Source: Prostheceraeus crozeri (Eukaryota; Platyhelminthes; Polycladida; Euryleptidae). From it: a DNA stretch of 64,000 nucleotides. The notes below the pieces were generated by a model. It saw only the letters and a list, made by a program, of their open reading frames with translations, had not been told where the DNA came from and searched no databases. This document shows positions 10,756-20,959 of the stretch, in pieces (within the stretch, counting starts at the first letter, position 1; the number at the start of each line of letters is the position of its first letter). The translations under genes were made by a program, and so were the position numbers. Where the stretch lies: positions 124,001 through 188,000 of the forward strand of contig CAJQUW010003174.1 in NCBI GenBank assembly GCA_907163375.1, in the 5' to 3' direction.

Positions 10756-11088
10756 TTAGAAAAAAAATAAATTCTGTATCATAAACATTGATGTTCCATA
10801 AGTGGAACATTGGACACTTCTGACTATATAATGCTTAAGAATGAAAATTTGAGAAACAGTCAATATGAAGAAGGACACCACAAGTGGAGCACTTTCGTTT
10901 TGTGTTCTTTTTGCATACTTTACAACGTACTTGTTTATCAGATGAGATAATGATGTGAAAATTGCTTGTTCTTTTAGTTTGAGAAGGGGTCCTGCTGGGT
11001 CCTGGATGTTGCAGCTTACTCGGTGTCTTTGCCATGAGTGATCGAACAATCGCCCTGTAAGACAAATGTAGTTTTTACTATTGGTCAT
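10756..11088 (-). pseudogene. piggyBac C-terminal cysteine-rich domain
   Basis: The minus-strand frame ending at about 10835 has VRCKVCKKNTKRKCSTC and then a H-x2-C-F-x3-H, the RING- or PHD-like zinc domain found at the C terminus of piggyBac transposases, which helps bind transposon ends. It lies just downstream of the catalytic fragment at 11257-11784, separated by about 170 bases that may be an intron or a decayed linker. The family position and domain fit make this a confident part of the same transposase gene. Confidence 0.7.
10792..10809. repeat. 18-bp palindrome TGTTCCA-N4-TGGAACA, copy 1
   Basis: Subterminal palindrome in the piggyBac-like element, identical to the copy at 12578-12595 (spacer TAAG). 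Likely a transposase or host-protein binding site; the function is inferred only. Confidence 0.75.
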
Positions 11089-11256
11089 TTCACGTTTATC
11101 TAGTTATGTTGATCCCTATTAATTAAACCAGGCCTTTTATAGAAGAAAATCCTTCCAGGCTTATACATGTATATGTTATCAACGTGTGACTATTCACCCC
11201 CTACGTAGTCACAACACATGTAGGCCTAAATGTATTGTTTGTTATTCTATATATTC

Positions 11257-11784
11257 TTACCTCCGAAATTGAAGGTGGCTCATTTCTCCTTTCAAGCTAC
11301 GATGAAGTCGCCATGCAGCGACGACGGCCATATTCAAAAAGTTGGCAAAAATATTCCACCACCATTTCTTATTTCTTAGCTTAGGCCGATAATCGCTCAA
11401 GAATCGATCAAGAAGATCCACTCCGCCCATATATTGATTGTAATTATGAATCAAATGAGGGATAGGCACTGGTATGCGTTTTCTATCGGCTTTACTCCAA
11501 CGACTACCACTGTGAACGGGATTCACAGATTCGAAATTGCTGATGGCAACTACTGGACGACTGTCGTTCCACTGGCAAACAAAAACTTCACCGTCTGAAA
11601 ATTCAATGTGACTACCTCGAGAAAGCTTCTTCATTGCCGCCTTAGACATAATTGGGCATTTTTCAATTCGAGATTCCATTACAATTCCTGTACAACTCAA
11701 TCCGTCTTCTCTAAATTGTCTGAACGTTTTCGTTGAACAAAAGAATCTGTCCTGTCTGTAAGACGAGGGTGAAATTGGTTCCAA
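11257..11784 (-). pseudogene. piggyBac transposase, C-terminal catalytic part
   Basis: The 175-codon minus-strand frame includes YNQYMGGVDLLDRF, the third catalytic Asp motif of piggyBac (D447/D450 of the Trichoplusia ni enzyme), followed by RNKKWWWNIFANFLNMAVV, a typical C-terminal helix. The first and second Asp motifs (SIDE and FFDN) are not found upstream, so the N-terminal half is deleted or lost. It would have catalysed cut-and-paste transposition at TTAA. It sits inside the TTAA-flanked element at 10660-12610. Confidence 0.85.
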
Positions 11785-12198
11785 TAAAGTAGGTTGCTAC
11801 TGTGCTCGTGTTAGTAAAGTACCTTAGCGCAGTAGTTAGAGGTGCAAACATCTCTACCTCAGGGCCAGGATACAGTGGTGAACTTTTTTTGCTATAGTAA
11901 GCAAAGTCAAATTTGCTGTAGTAACCCCAAATGAAGATGATAGTACAATAAGATTCAATGAAAATGCAATATGAAACAATTGATTAGTATCAGTTTAGAA
12001 AGTCTACTTAGCGTAGCCCTTTATTTTGTAAATACCATCTGACGCGATCCGACTAACTTGAAGTTCCTGCTTGTAAGTTAAAATTACAAGTGATACAATT
12101 ACTACACGAATGTGTTGCATAACTTACTATGATAAGCATCCAGATTTGACATTGAGAATTTAGCGCATTATGTAAAATGTAACACCCTAAGTGTCCAA

Positions 12199-12257
12199 TG
12201 TTCCACTACTGGAACATTGAAAATACATGCAGTGTCCAATGTTCCAGAAATGGAACA
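12199..12257. repeat. Palindromes TGTTCCA-N4-TGGAACA, copies 2 and 3
   Basis: Two copies lie at 12199-12216 and 12240-12257, each preceded by GTGTCCAA. Arms are identical to copies 1 and 4; the four-base spacers differ (CTAC and GAAA). Confidence 0.75.
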
Positions 12258-12577
12258 ACATTTCTAAAACTCAATATGAACGCAGGAAAGCAACGATAAA
12301 TGAAATAATTGTATTGTACGTCACCAGACTAATGTAGAAATTGTAATCTGAGAAAAGTTTGACTTACCTCATTTTTTTATGGACAGGAGTGGGAAAACAA
12401 GTTTCAGTGATAAATTTTGAAAATTTCCGAAATTTCAAATTTCTTTGGACAGAACCCAATTAAAACAAAATGCTTTACCAGGCATTGTTGAATTTATTTA
12501 CATCATGCTTCTAATATCTGCATGCTTAAATGATACTTATAAATATTTCTTATGCTTATAATTGTGATTCAAAAAAT

Positions 12578-12595
12578 TGTTCCATAAGTGGAACA
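12578..12595. repeat. Palindrome TGTTCCA-N4-TGGAACA, copy 4
   Basis: Lies 15 bases inside the right end of the piggyBac-like element, identical to the copy at 10792-10809. Confidence 0.75.
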
Positions 12596-12614
12596 TTGGG
12601 CGGTAATGGGTTAA

Positions 12615-15600
12615 AGGAGGGTAAGACCTTCATTAACGTATAAATGACAGCATATCGACCAAGAGTTGTCAATGTAGGACAACAACTCCTATTGAATTTA
12701 TTACTTTCAACGCATAGCAGAGTCCATGAGATGATTTGCTTTCAGAATCAACTGACCCAAGATCGAATCTTGGTTTTGGTTGTACCTACGAGTACACTGT
12801 ACATGCATGTCCATGTGCCCATGCGTGTTATATAATATGTTATCGCTTCGGGCCCATCCCAGGCTGCCGTGGGACTCTATCTCACTGAGCATTAAATTCT
12901 TCCATTGCTTCTGTGTTTGGAATAACCTTGTAATTAATGGAAGAGTTAGAAGAGTCTTTTCTGTCACGATCACATAATTGGTCAAGATCAATGCCGATTT
13001 CTCCACCTCCTGTCAGCTCAGTGAGAGACTTTCTCGATCCCTGGACTGTTTCGCTTTCACTTGATCCGCGGTGCTATCATTAACAGAGCGAGTTCGCATT
13101 TAGTGAGTCCAACATTTAATTGCACAAGACCTTTCCTAATTAATTGTTTCGATGTCCATGGATTAGTGGCTTCAGAGTGAATAACTTATTTGCGTCATTA
13201 ATAAATGAAATCCATGTTGTCTGAATGGAAAACGAGGTCATCCTTTACCATGATGCAATAAATTTAATGATATTCTATGTTGTGATGTCAGAATGCGTCA
13301 GAATGACATCATGAAATCCCGTTGCACGCGAAAATGTGAAAAATTTTTGGAAGCTTATGCGCATTCTCTGCTTAATTGAAGGTTGCAACCACAGAATTAG
13401 ACATGTCGTCTGCTCTTCTGTTTGACTAGAAGGGAAGCATTGGAACATGTAACGTTAATAAAATGGTGCAATCTGCTGACATAGTACCATAGCAATCGAA
13501 TAATCAGCAGCCAGCTCAAAATTAAATACGCTAAATTGTGCGAAGTTTCAGTGACTGTTATCAACCGGATCACACAGCAAAGAGACACAGACGATGTCAA
13601 GTTCTACAGAGAAGTTTATAAACGGTTTTTCATGCGCCTGCTAACTTTTTTGATAATGGATGGCCCAACAATATCAAGAAAACTTTAGCGCAATGATCTG
13701 AATTCTTCGAATCTGAAGGAATCGTGGCGATCGGAGCATTTTGAAGGAATTCACAGCAATCCTCAAGCGGCGCACGACCATTTTTCCTATCTCTGTAAGG
13801 CTTTGAAAATTTCTTTTTGCCCACTTAGTAAGTTCCTGCATGTGCCATTGTTTTGAATCAGTTTGCACTTGTAGCAAAGTGATACGGCTAAACAAATAAA
13901 TTCTGTGCGTTGTCATACTCGTTTGTCGATCTCGGACTTCGTCCTCGATCGACGCTTGTGATTGTTACACTCTGTTTCTTTGCAAGAGTGATGCAAGCGA
14001 CTTACCACCACCAGTTAGCTGATTTCTATGTAATTGCCTACACTATGTTATGAGTCTGCACTTTATTGTTCCGCAATGAATGGCATAGAAATCGTCTTTC
14101 AAACATAGATATCTGTAACCAACGATTTAGGCTGACCAACTATCTGTCGATATCATAGAAATTGACAACAATAAAACCTCTAGAATGGAAATTAACCTTC
14201 ATGCAATGCACAATAACGGCACATAAATCGCACGCATTTTCACTTAGATGCACCTGCCAACGTCTGTATCATTGGGTTAGAATCAGTCACATGAGTAAAT
14301 CGAAGCTTTTAATTGGTTCTTCATGCACCAACTTAGTTCCCTCGGATGTGCCGCGACCTTGAGTCAATTTCCATTCTAGCCAACTTCAGATAAACAGTTT
14401 ATTTCTATGGTCGATATGTCCACTATTAGGTTTGTTTAGACAGCGTCGTCAGATAAGCGCCATCTCAATGCTAACATAGCGTTCTCAAGCGAAGGTGTTT
14501 CAAAGATCAGCAATGTCATAATAAACTCTAGATATTGCTAGCGAAAATACTCGCTGGCTTTATATCAATCGCTTTTATTTCTTGTCTGAATTCATTAATG
14601 AATAATCTCAAAGCAATTTGCATTTTTATCTTTGATTTGAGGTAATTAATGATTGAATATCTCATTCTTATACATGAATTGGAAAAGGCGCATATTAGTT
14701 ATCCCGTTTGAATTCAAACTCTTCATTTGATTTGTTCGATCAAATGCCAAGGTCATTTCAATGTATCAATTGAACTTATTTACAATACATTTTCAAAATT
14801 CGGAGAAGTTCTTTCCCTTCGTTGTTGATGTTTAATTTTATTTCATGAAAATCACTCGAGTATTTTCAACCGCGTCAACCTCTCACTTTCTTCACTCAAA
14901 GACTTAATTGTGGATTGCCTTCCATGTGTCCAACTTCATTTCATCTGTCTGCAGACTGAATCACATGGGGCCATAACATCGGTGACATGTTGAACAATGC
15001 CCGTTACTTTCCGCGCCAGTGACCAATTTAAGTCAAGCAATTGACAAAATAGTCCTTAGGGAAACTTGAAATCGAAAATTTGCGACATTTTCCATTCTGT
15101 GGTCTCCTCGTGTGAAAGACATGGAAGTATGATCTTCAACTATCATAAAGTCATGATGAATATTTAAATTGAACGTTGCTTTCTTCAAGTTCATTGCAAA
15201 TATATGCAGTCGAGTCATGTGTTTAATAAAGTTAATGAAAACTCAAATTTTCATATAATAGGTCCATAGAAATTATGCACTTGGTGCAGAGGAGGGCGCA
15301 GTTTCGACTCAAGTGCTCGATCAATCGAAAACTGCGACTTTTAATGTGTTCTCAGATTTCTCAAATTAAGTGATAATAAGTTTACAACTAATAGTTTGCA
15401 TCTTTCAATTTCTATGCGCTTCCATCATGTTTAATGCAATGTTATTAATCATCACAAAAAATAATTAAAAGTATGTTCAACATATATGCAGACGTCGCCT
15501 TCGAAGAAGTTTGTACGCTAAAATGTGGAGTACGAAAGCTGGCTAATTTTGACTACGAAACCGATGCATAAAATGAAAATAATAAAATGTGTGAAAGCAT

Positions 15601-15975
15601 TATTGCTCGTGCTCATACACTACGAAATCGATTGACTGTCTTTTGGATGATAAAGATAAAACAATAGTGTTTTCGTACATTTCATTAGTCTCGTTTCGTA
15701 CATCGGTTTCGTAAGTAGCTTCGCTATTGCACGATTTGCAGTGCACAGATTCGGGATGAATTCTCACGAATGTCAATAAAGATCCTTCATGATAGATATG
15801 AAAGAAGACCTTGATAGGTAAGAGCACATTGTGAGGAATGCACAGAGCTGATCTTAAAAGGCGGACCACCTCAACTTGATTCCGCAACTGAGATTCAATC
15901 GATTCTCATGTCTTCCAATCGCATCGCACAACAACGTGCTATATATCATTCGAGAGCTTGCATTCTCAGGTTTGA
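12615..15975. other. Long stretch without recognisable genes
   Basis: It holds the 170-bp repeat at 13655-13828 and otherwise only short, unrecognised open frames (for example 15600-15887, minus, 95 codons). Those frames show no motif and look like chance. Confidence 0.45.
13655..13828 (-). repeat. 170-bp dispersed repeat, inverted partner of 8928-9100
   Basis: Same sequence family as 8928-9100 in opposite orientation. Substitutions and small indels separate the two. Family unknown. Confidence 0.6.
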
Positions 15976-17022
15976 CCCTAAAGATACAAAGGTAATTTGC
16001 CACCTTTAAAAGACAAGGGGTGATCAAAATGATCCCCTCGAAAATAAACACTATTTATGCCCGATAGTTGATATATTTTAACTCATCTAGATTGTTTATG
16101 GCCCAAAGGATGTATTTCGTCGTATTTGAACGCTTAAACTACCACCTAACAAGCCGGGTATTGATTGAGATTGATTTGTATTGAATCTGATTGAGTGTTT
16201 TTTTAGTATCAACTGCAATTTTCGCTTAAAACTCACATCAACATTATTGCTATAAATGTGCAAACTATCTTCAATATTCATCATCCAACAGCAGGAAATA
16301 ACAATCCACGCACTGTGAGGCGCACATTTCTTATGAGTCTAGCTGATGAATTGGTGAAAGAATAAATGGTGTTGCGACTTGACAGACCATTTGGACTTCC
16401 CACGAACATAGTTGAGAATTTGTCCCGATATACAGGGCAACCAAGTCCTCGTGCTGTTCGACGGCAAGAAGTTGAGGCTTCAAGTGAAAGACTCCGATGT
16501 GGCAAATGTATTCAAGAGGGCAAACGTCCTCGCGATGCGAATCTGACAGCCTCGAAATGTGCAGCTTGTAACTTGCCAATTTGCGGAAAACACGGAATTA
16601 AGAAGATTCTGTGCATTGACTGTTGAATCTTATTATAGATATTGGACACCAAAATACGATTGATTCAAAGTTGTAATACAATGATAATGCGTTACAAAAT
16701 ATTGATAATGCAATGATGTTATAAAACATATTTCAATAATTGACTTGTTATATGAATTTCATGTAAAACAAAACATGTTTCATGAATCCGTTTTTTCAGT
16801 CGAAAAAGTTGCTTATTTTTATATGCTCTTAAATTCAAAATGACTATTTTATCACTATAAAAATGCAAAATTATGAATTATTTTTCCAATAATTTCTTCT
16901 TTATACTGATAAGGGAAAAGTCAATAAGTATCATGATACAGATTTGTCTTGTGTAAGAAAAATCTAAAATACATGTACATAGTGGAGGTGATCAAAATGA
17001 TCACCCCTTTGTATCTTAAGGG
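15976..17022 (+). mobile_element. Shortened piggyBac-like element (ACCCTAAAGATAC ends)
   Basis: The right end is followed by an exact TTAA (17023-17026) and reads, inverted, CCCTTAAGATACAAAGG. The left end reads CCCTAAAGATACAAAGG and is preceded by TTGA, a one-base change from TTAA. Both ends then carry GGTGATCAAAATGATC, a palindromic subterminal motif (about 16020-16037 and 16987-17005). The interior holds a C-terminal piggyBac fragment (16285-16626). The catalytic domain is absent, so this is an internal-deletion derivative. Confidence 0.8.
16285..16626 (+). pseudogene. piggyBac C-terminal fragment with cysteine-rich domain
   Basis: The plus-strand frame reads VRRTFLMSLADELV, typical of the linker after the piggyBac catalytic core. 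After an in-frame stop near 16363 it continues in the same frame to a cysteine-rich zinc domain (RCGKCIQEGK, then KCAACNLPICGKH, ending CIDC at 16623). This domain binds transposon ends in piggyBac enzymes. The fragment has no Asp motifs. It is part of the TTAA-type element at 15976-17022. Confidence 0.7.
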
Positions 17023-17144
17023 TTAAAATGAGGTATGATAGACTTACATTCGTTATTGCACTTGCTGAGCAGTACTCATAATATGAAAATCACTTAAATT
17101 GCAAATCGCAATTTTTCAATGAGAAAAGATGTAATTGCACGGGG

Positions 17145-17345
17145 AGAACAAGCATTTTCTGAGCTCTTTTTACATAAAAAATCATAAAAATCAGTGAACT
17201 AGGGAAAATAGTGATATCGTGAAGTTATCACAAAATCATGACTCTTTTGGCTGAAAATGCTATGTTCTCACTTTTTCGTGAAAAATGTTCATCTTTGGTA
17301 TCCTCTGAATCCTTGCGATGTAAGGAGCACGAATATGTAAGTTAT
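17145..17345 (+). repeat. Inverted-repeat arm around MITE copy B (left)
   Basis: Reverse-complement partner of about 18276-18494; shared words include GCATTTTCTGAGCTC, GATATCGTGAAGTTATCA and TTTGGTATCCTCTGAATCC. A related segment covering about 17030-17230 also recurs at 55690-55930. MITE copy B lies between the arms. Confidence 0.65.
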
Positions 17346-17556
17346 ATAGTCACATAAGTTCAATAGTTCTTCAATATTTTTTCTCATTTCCGTTGGAGTA
17401 CACAAACAATGAAGCTAAATAATCGGCTGCTATGAGAGAACAAAGACATGCCTTCGCCAATTGTTTTGCTTTGAACATTCCTTCACTTTACATGGTGTTT
17501 GTTTACTTTTAAGGAAATTATAAAAATGTTTAAGAAGCTTGAAAAAGAGCTATGCA

Positions 17557-18264
17557 CTGTAAACTGTAAACAGCCACTTATCGGACAATTTGTGAGCCGC
17601 ATCAGTATTTTGGCACTTACTGCGTATTATCAGACAAATTTCCTGCTTGTCAGACAATTTTTGTCTCATCGCACGAACTAATTTACATTATTGCGTTTAT
17701 TGCCTATCATACTACTTATGACTAATATATACACTTTTATTGAAATTGGATGGCATCCTTGATAATTTTCAATTATAGAACATACAATGTTGTAAATAAG
17801 TAGGGTTCTTTGTATACACCTTGAGGCATGGCAATAACAGGTCTGGATATTAGACGTATTGATGACATCTTTTAATTCTGTTTTTACAATGTTTTTTACA
17901 GCTTTTAAGGGTGTATATACTTCCCTAAAGTTGACATTGACACTGCGGACTTGTAAAGTATCAGAGTTGTTCATAATGCGAGTGTGAATGAGTGGAGCAG
18001 AGTTAGAACCTATGTGATTAGGACTGACTAGTTGCCATTAGCTGATGTTGAATAGTTTGATCATATTTAAGCACTTTGAGTTTGAGAGACAATAGTTCTA
18101 GAAAAGTAGACAGAATTGTGTGATATTTTGGCGAATAATTGTCTCATCTTGTCTGCTCTGAACAGCCACTTTTGGTTGTTCATTGTCTCATGTTGTCTGT
18201 TGCAATTGTCTGATCATTTTGGCTGTTATTTTGTCTGTTATTTGGCTGATTACAGTTTACAGTG
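17557..18264 (-). mobile_element. CACTGTAAACTG MITE, copy B
   Basis: Same ends and interior as copies A (3405-4089) and C (34154-34825), here as an independent insertion outside the 2.6-kb arms. It carries the same 98-codon frame on the minus strand (17678-17974). No clear target duplication is visible at its flanks. Confidence 0.75.
17678..17974 (-). CDS. 98-codon open frame in MITE copy B, function unknown
   Basis: Full-length counterpart of the frame at 3670-3966, with changes such as CC to RS near residue 10 and Tyr to Cys at two sites. No domain is recognised; coding status is doubtful. Confidence 0.2.
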   Translation of the reverse strand: MNNSDTLQVRSVNVNFREVYTPLKAVKNIVKTELKDVINTSNIQTCYCHASRCIQRTLLIYNIVCSIIENYQGCHPISIKVYILVISSMIGNKRNNVN

Positions 18265-18275
18265 TTGATAATATA

Positions 18276-18494
18276 TGAACATAACTTATATATTCATGCT
18301 CCTCATGTCCTAAGGATTCAGAGGATACCAAACATAAATACTTTTGATGAAAGAGTGTGAATACAATTTTTTCAGCCAAAATGCTCATGATTTTTATGAT
18401 AACTTCACGATATCACTGATTTCATTCACATCAGTTCAGCGATTGTTATGAACAGCTTGTCAAAAGAGAGCTCAGAAAATGCTCGTTCTGCCCG
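18276..18494 (-). repeat. Inverted-repeat arm around MITE copy B (right)
   Basis: Inverse of about 17145-17345. The two arms with about 930 bp between them look like one inverted-repeat element into which MITE copy B inserted, though its own ends are not clear. Confidence 0.6.
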
Positions 18495-20261
18495 TACATG
18501 ATTCATTTTCATACTCACATGTCTTCAAATGGAAAAATATCGATTTGTCTATCGTGATTAGACGTACGAGCTATATGGAGCACTATTCATCTCAAAAAAT
18601 TAAATTCGACGTAGCTCATAGACATATGATTCATCCGCAAAATTCGTATAACAGTAGAATAGAGTCGATGCAAATTGCACTCCAGATCAATTACGTCATC
18701 AATTAGCAGTGGCTCTAAAACAAGCACACATTTCAAATAGCAGATTTCATTTTTGAAATCAGTGGCGTCGAATTTCCCTAGATCAATATTGAAGACATTC
18801 ATCGTAAAAACGGTCTAAATTGTTTGAAAGTCTGTGACTTCCAGAAGAATCTAATATCCAGCAATTTTCATATTACTCATTTGGAGGCAACAAATCGCTG
18901 GTATGTAAACACATGAATAATTTGTAAAAATGTGTCTTCTTAATTTTTCATCAAATGTTTTGTGGACCACAGGAACTGAACTCCACAAGAAACTGAATCT
19001 TGTGATACAAAAATGTTCACTGTCTGCTGACATTTTCTGAGTCGATACTCTGCCTACTACATCCATTCTCTATCTCTCGAATCGCATGAAATTCATTGTA
19101 CAACATATTTCGTATGTGAACTCTCTAATGGTGGTATCCACCCTGCAGCTCACTCATCATTGCGCTAAGCATGACAATTCGAAATTTTGAATCACCAATT
19201 TTAACAAGGTTTTGAAATTTTTGACAATTTAGCAATTTTGGTTGTAAGTCACCTTAATAATTGTTATTTACTATGTCAAATGAGTTGATTGTACCGAGAA
19301 GTTGCAAGTCTAAAAAGAGATTGATAGGGTTGATTTGGTTTAAAAGTAAATTCAACGAAATCACTTCAATGACATTCTACAGCTCTGCTTAACTTGTCAT
19401 GTGGTTATAAAGGAGGTGGGCAACGTGCAGATACCTACACAATTTAGATGATGAAAAGATCGCACAGAATTTACTATAGATAAGCATCATTACTATAAAG
19501 TACTCATAAGTAGTATCTACATCAATTACATTTGAATTTCCAATAGACAATCCGATGTCAGTGGTATAATGGATGATTTATAAATTCCTGTCAATGAAAA
19601 GTGCATTCGTATTGAAAACTGCTACATTTCTTCAAAAGTTATCACACAAATTGTTAAAAAAGTGACAAAAATTCAGACCTTTGAAAGATGTGGTTTTTAA
19701 AACAAAAAACATTTATTTTTGAATTTCCAGGGTGTCAAATCCTATTTTTTTTGGTCAGCTTAAAAATGCGCTAAAACTGAATGCAACAAGAGACTAAGCT
19801 ATGCGACGTGGTTTTGCGAGGACAACAGAAGATTGTGACATGATACATCAATTGTATGCTCTGCATCAATTGAGTCAATTGTTTTATTAATTTAATCCTG
19901 TCATCAGGACCGAACGATTTTTAGCGTCGTGGGACCGGGGGGGGCGATTTTCCTCCCTTCAAATATTCCATGTTCCGATGGATAAAGCATTTTGAAAACA
20001 GCTAATTGCATTATTTCGAGTCTCTTCTTTTGAATGGTAGTACCTACTTTGCATGATTCAAAGACCTTAATACCAAAAATTTAAATTTTCAATTTTTTCG
20101 TTTTTTTGAAAGTATGTATATTTTTTGTCTCTTCAAAGATTGTTCAATACGGCTAAAGTATTTCTGTTACATGCTATCTTAGCAGTGATGTACATTTTCA
20201 GAGAGATACGGGTCGTCAGCTTTGTCACACTTTCGTCTACTTTTCGTCACCATAATATTTG
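18495..20261. other. Stretch without recognisable features
   Basis: Only short open frames without motifs. A short G-run (GGGGGGG) occurs near 19938. No repeat boundary is seen until the RAG1-like element at 20262. Confidence 0.45.
20257..20261. repeat. 5-bp target duplication ATTTG (left)
   Basis: ATTTG directly precedes the left CACACCC tip and directly follows the right tip at 24296-24300. Five-base duplications are characteristic of Transib and RAG transposons. Confidence 0.8.
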
Positions 20262-20760
20262 CACACCCGTCGGCTGGGTCGATCAAGCGGTCAAAAATGC
20301 GAGCCCTTAGCGACCACTTTTTTGACATCTACTATCATATCTAAGAACTACTACATAGGTCTCTCAAATCATCTATTGGCTATTCGCCTGCAGGACCAAT
20401 TTTTAAAAAAATTCAAATTTCAAATATTAAATTCCATTATGCAATTTTTTGATTTCTCTGTATCTGGTTGCAAATGATTTGTACTGTCATATTTTGATAA
20501 AGTCTTATCTAGAAATACCCAAAGATTATGCAGAAACACATTCTAACAAATTTAGACCTACTTAGCCGTCAAAATTCAAATATTTTTGAAAAAAATTCAA
20601 ATTTTAAATTTGAATTTCATGATATATATTTTTTCATCTCTATAACTGCATAGATACGATTTCTATTGCCATTATTTGATAATTATATATTCATAATTGT
20701 TTCAGATTATTCAGAAGCACATTTAAATGTACTAATAAAGAGAAATTTAACGATCAAAAT
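20262..20760 (+). repeat. Left terminal inverted repeat of RAG1-like element 2
   Basis: Inverse of 23796-24295 with only a few differences. Starts CACACCCGTCGGCTGG. An A-rich block (TCAAAAATG) lies 22 bases after the first seven bases, a layout that recalls the heptamer-spacer-nonamer of V(D)J signals. The resemblance is weak (six of nine nonamer bases). Confidence 0.9.
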
Positions 20761-20959
20761 ACTTTTTAATATTAGTAAAAATAGGTTTTATTTACGAACC
20801 CCGATATCCCTGACGAGCCCTCATTCGCAGTACCAAAAAATATATGCATTTCAATTTTGAGTCACTTATATTAACTAATACATTGACATCAACTTATAAA
20901 ATGTCATTAGCAATATCGCAAATGAAACAGTCATGAATATAAAGTTTGAAGTCATCCAT

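Larger units (their letters stand above)
10660..12610 (-). mobile_element. piggyBac-like transposon relic with TTAA flanks
   Basis: The element is bounded by TTAA on both sides (10656-10659 and 12611-12614) and has inverted ends CCCATTACTGCCCA on the left and the inverse of CCCATTACCGCCCA on the right. TTAA target sites define piggyBac. It encodes, on the minus strand, the C-terminal half of a piggyBac transposase plus its cysteine-rich tail. Four copies of an 18-bp palindrome, TGTTCCA-N4-TGGAACA, lie near the ends. A minus-strand ATGAG followed by the donor GTAAGT near 12365 may be a short first exon. The N-terminal half of the catalytic domain is missing, so the copy is deleted. Confidence 0.88.

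Noticed and set aside
11820-11885. tRNA-like A-box (TTAGCGCAGTAGTTAGAGG) inside the first piggyBac element
   Set aside because: The expected B box is too degenerate (GGCCAGGATACAG) to support a tRNA or SINE call.
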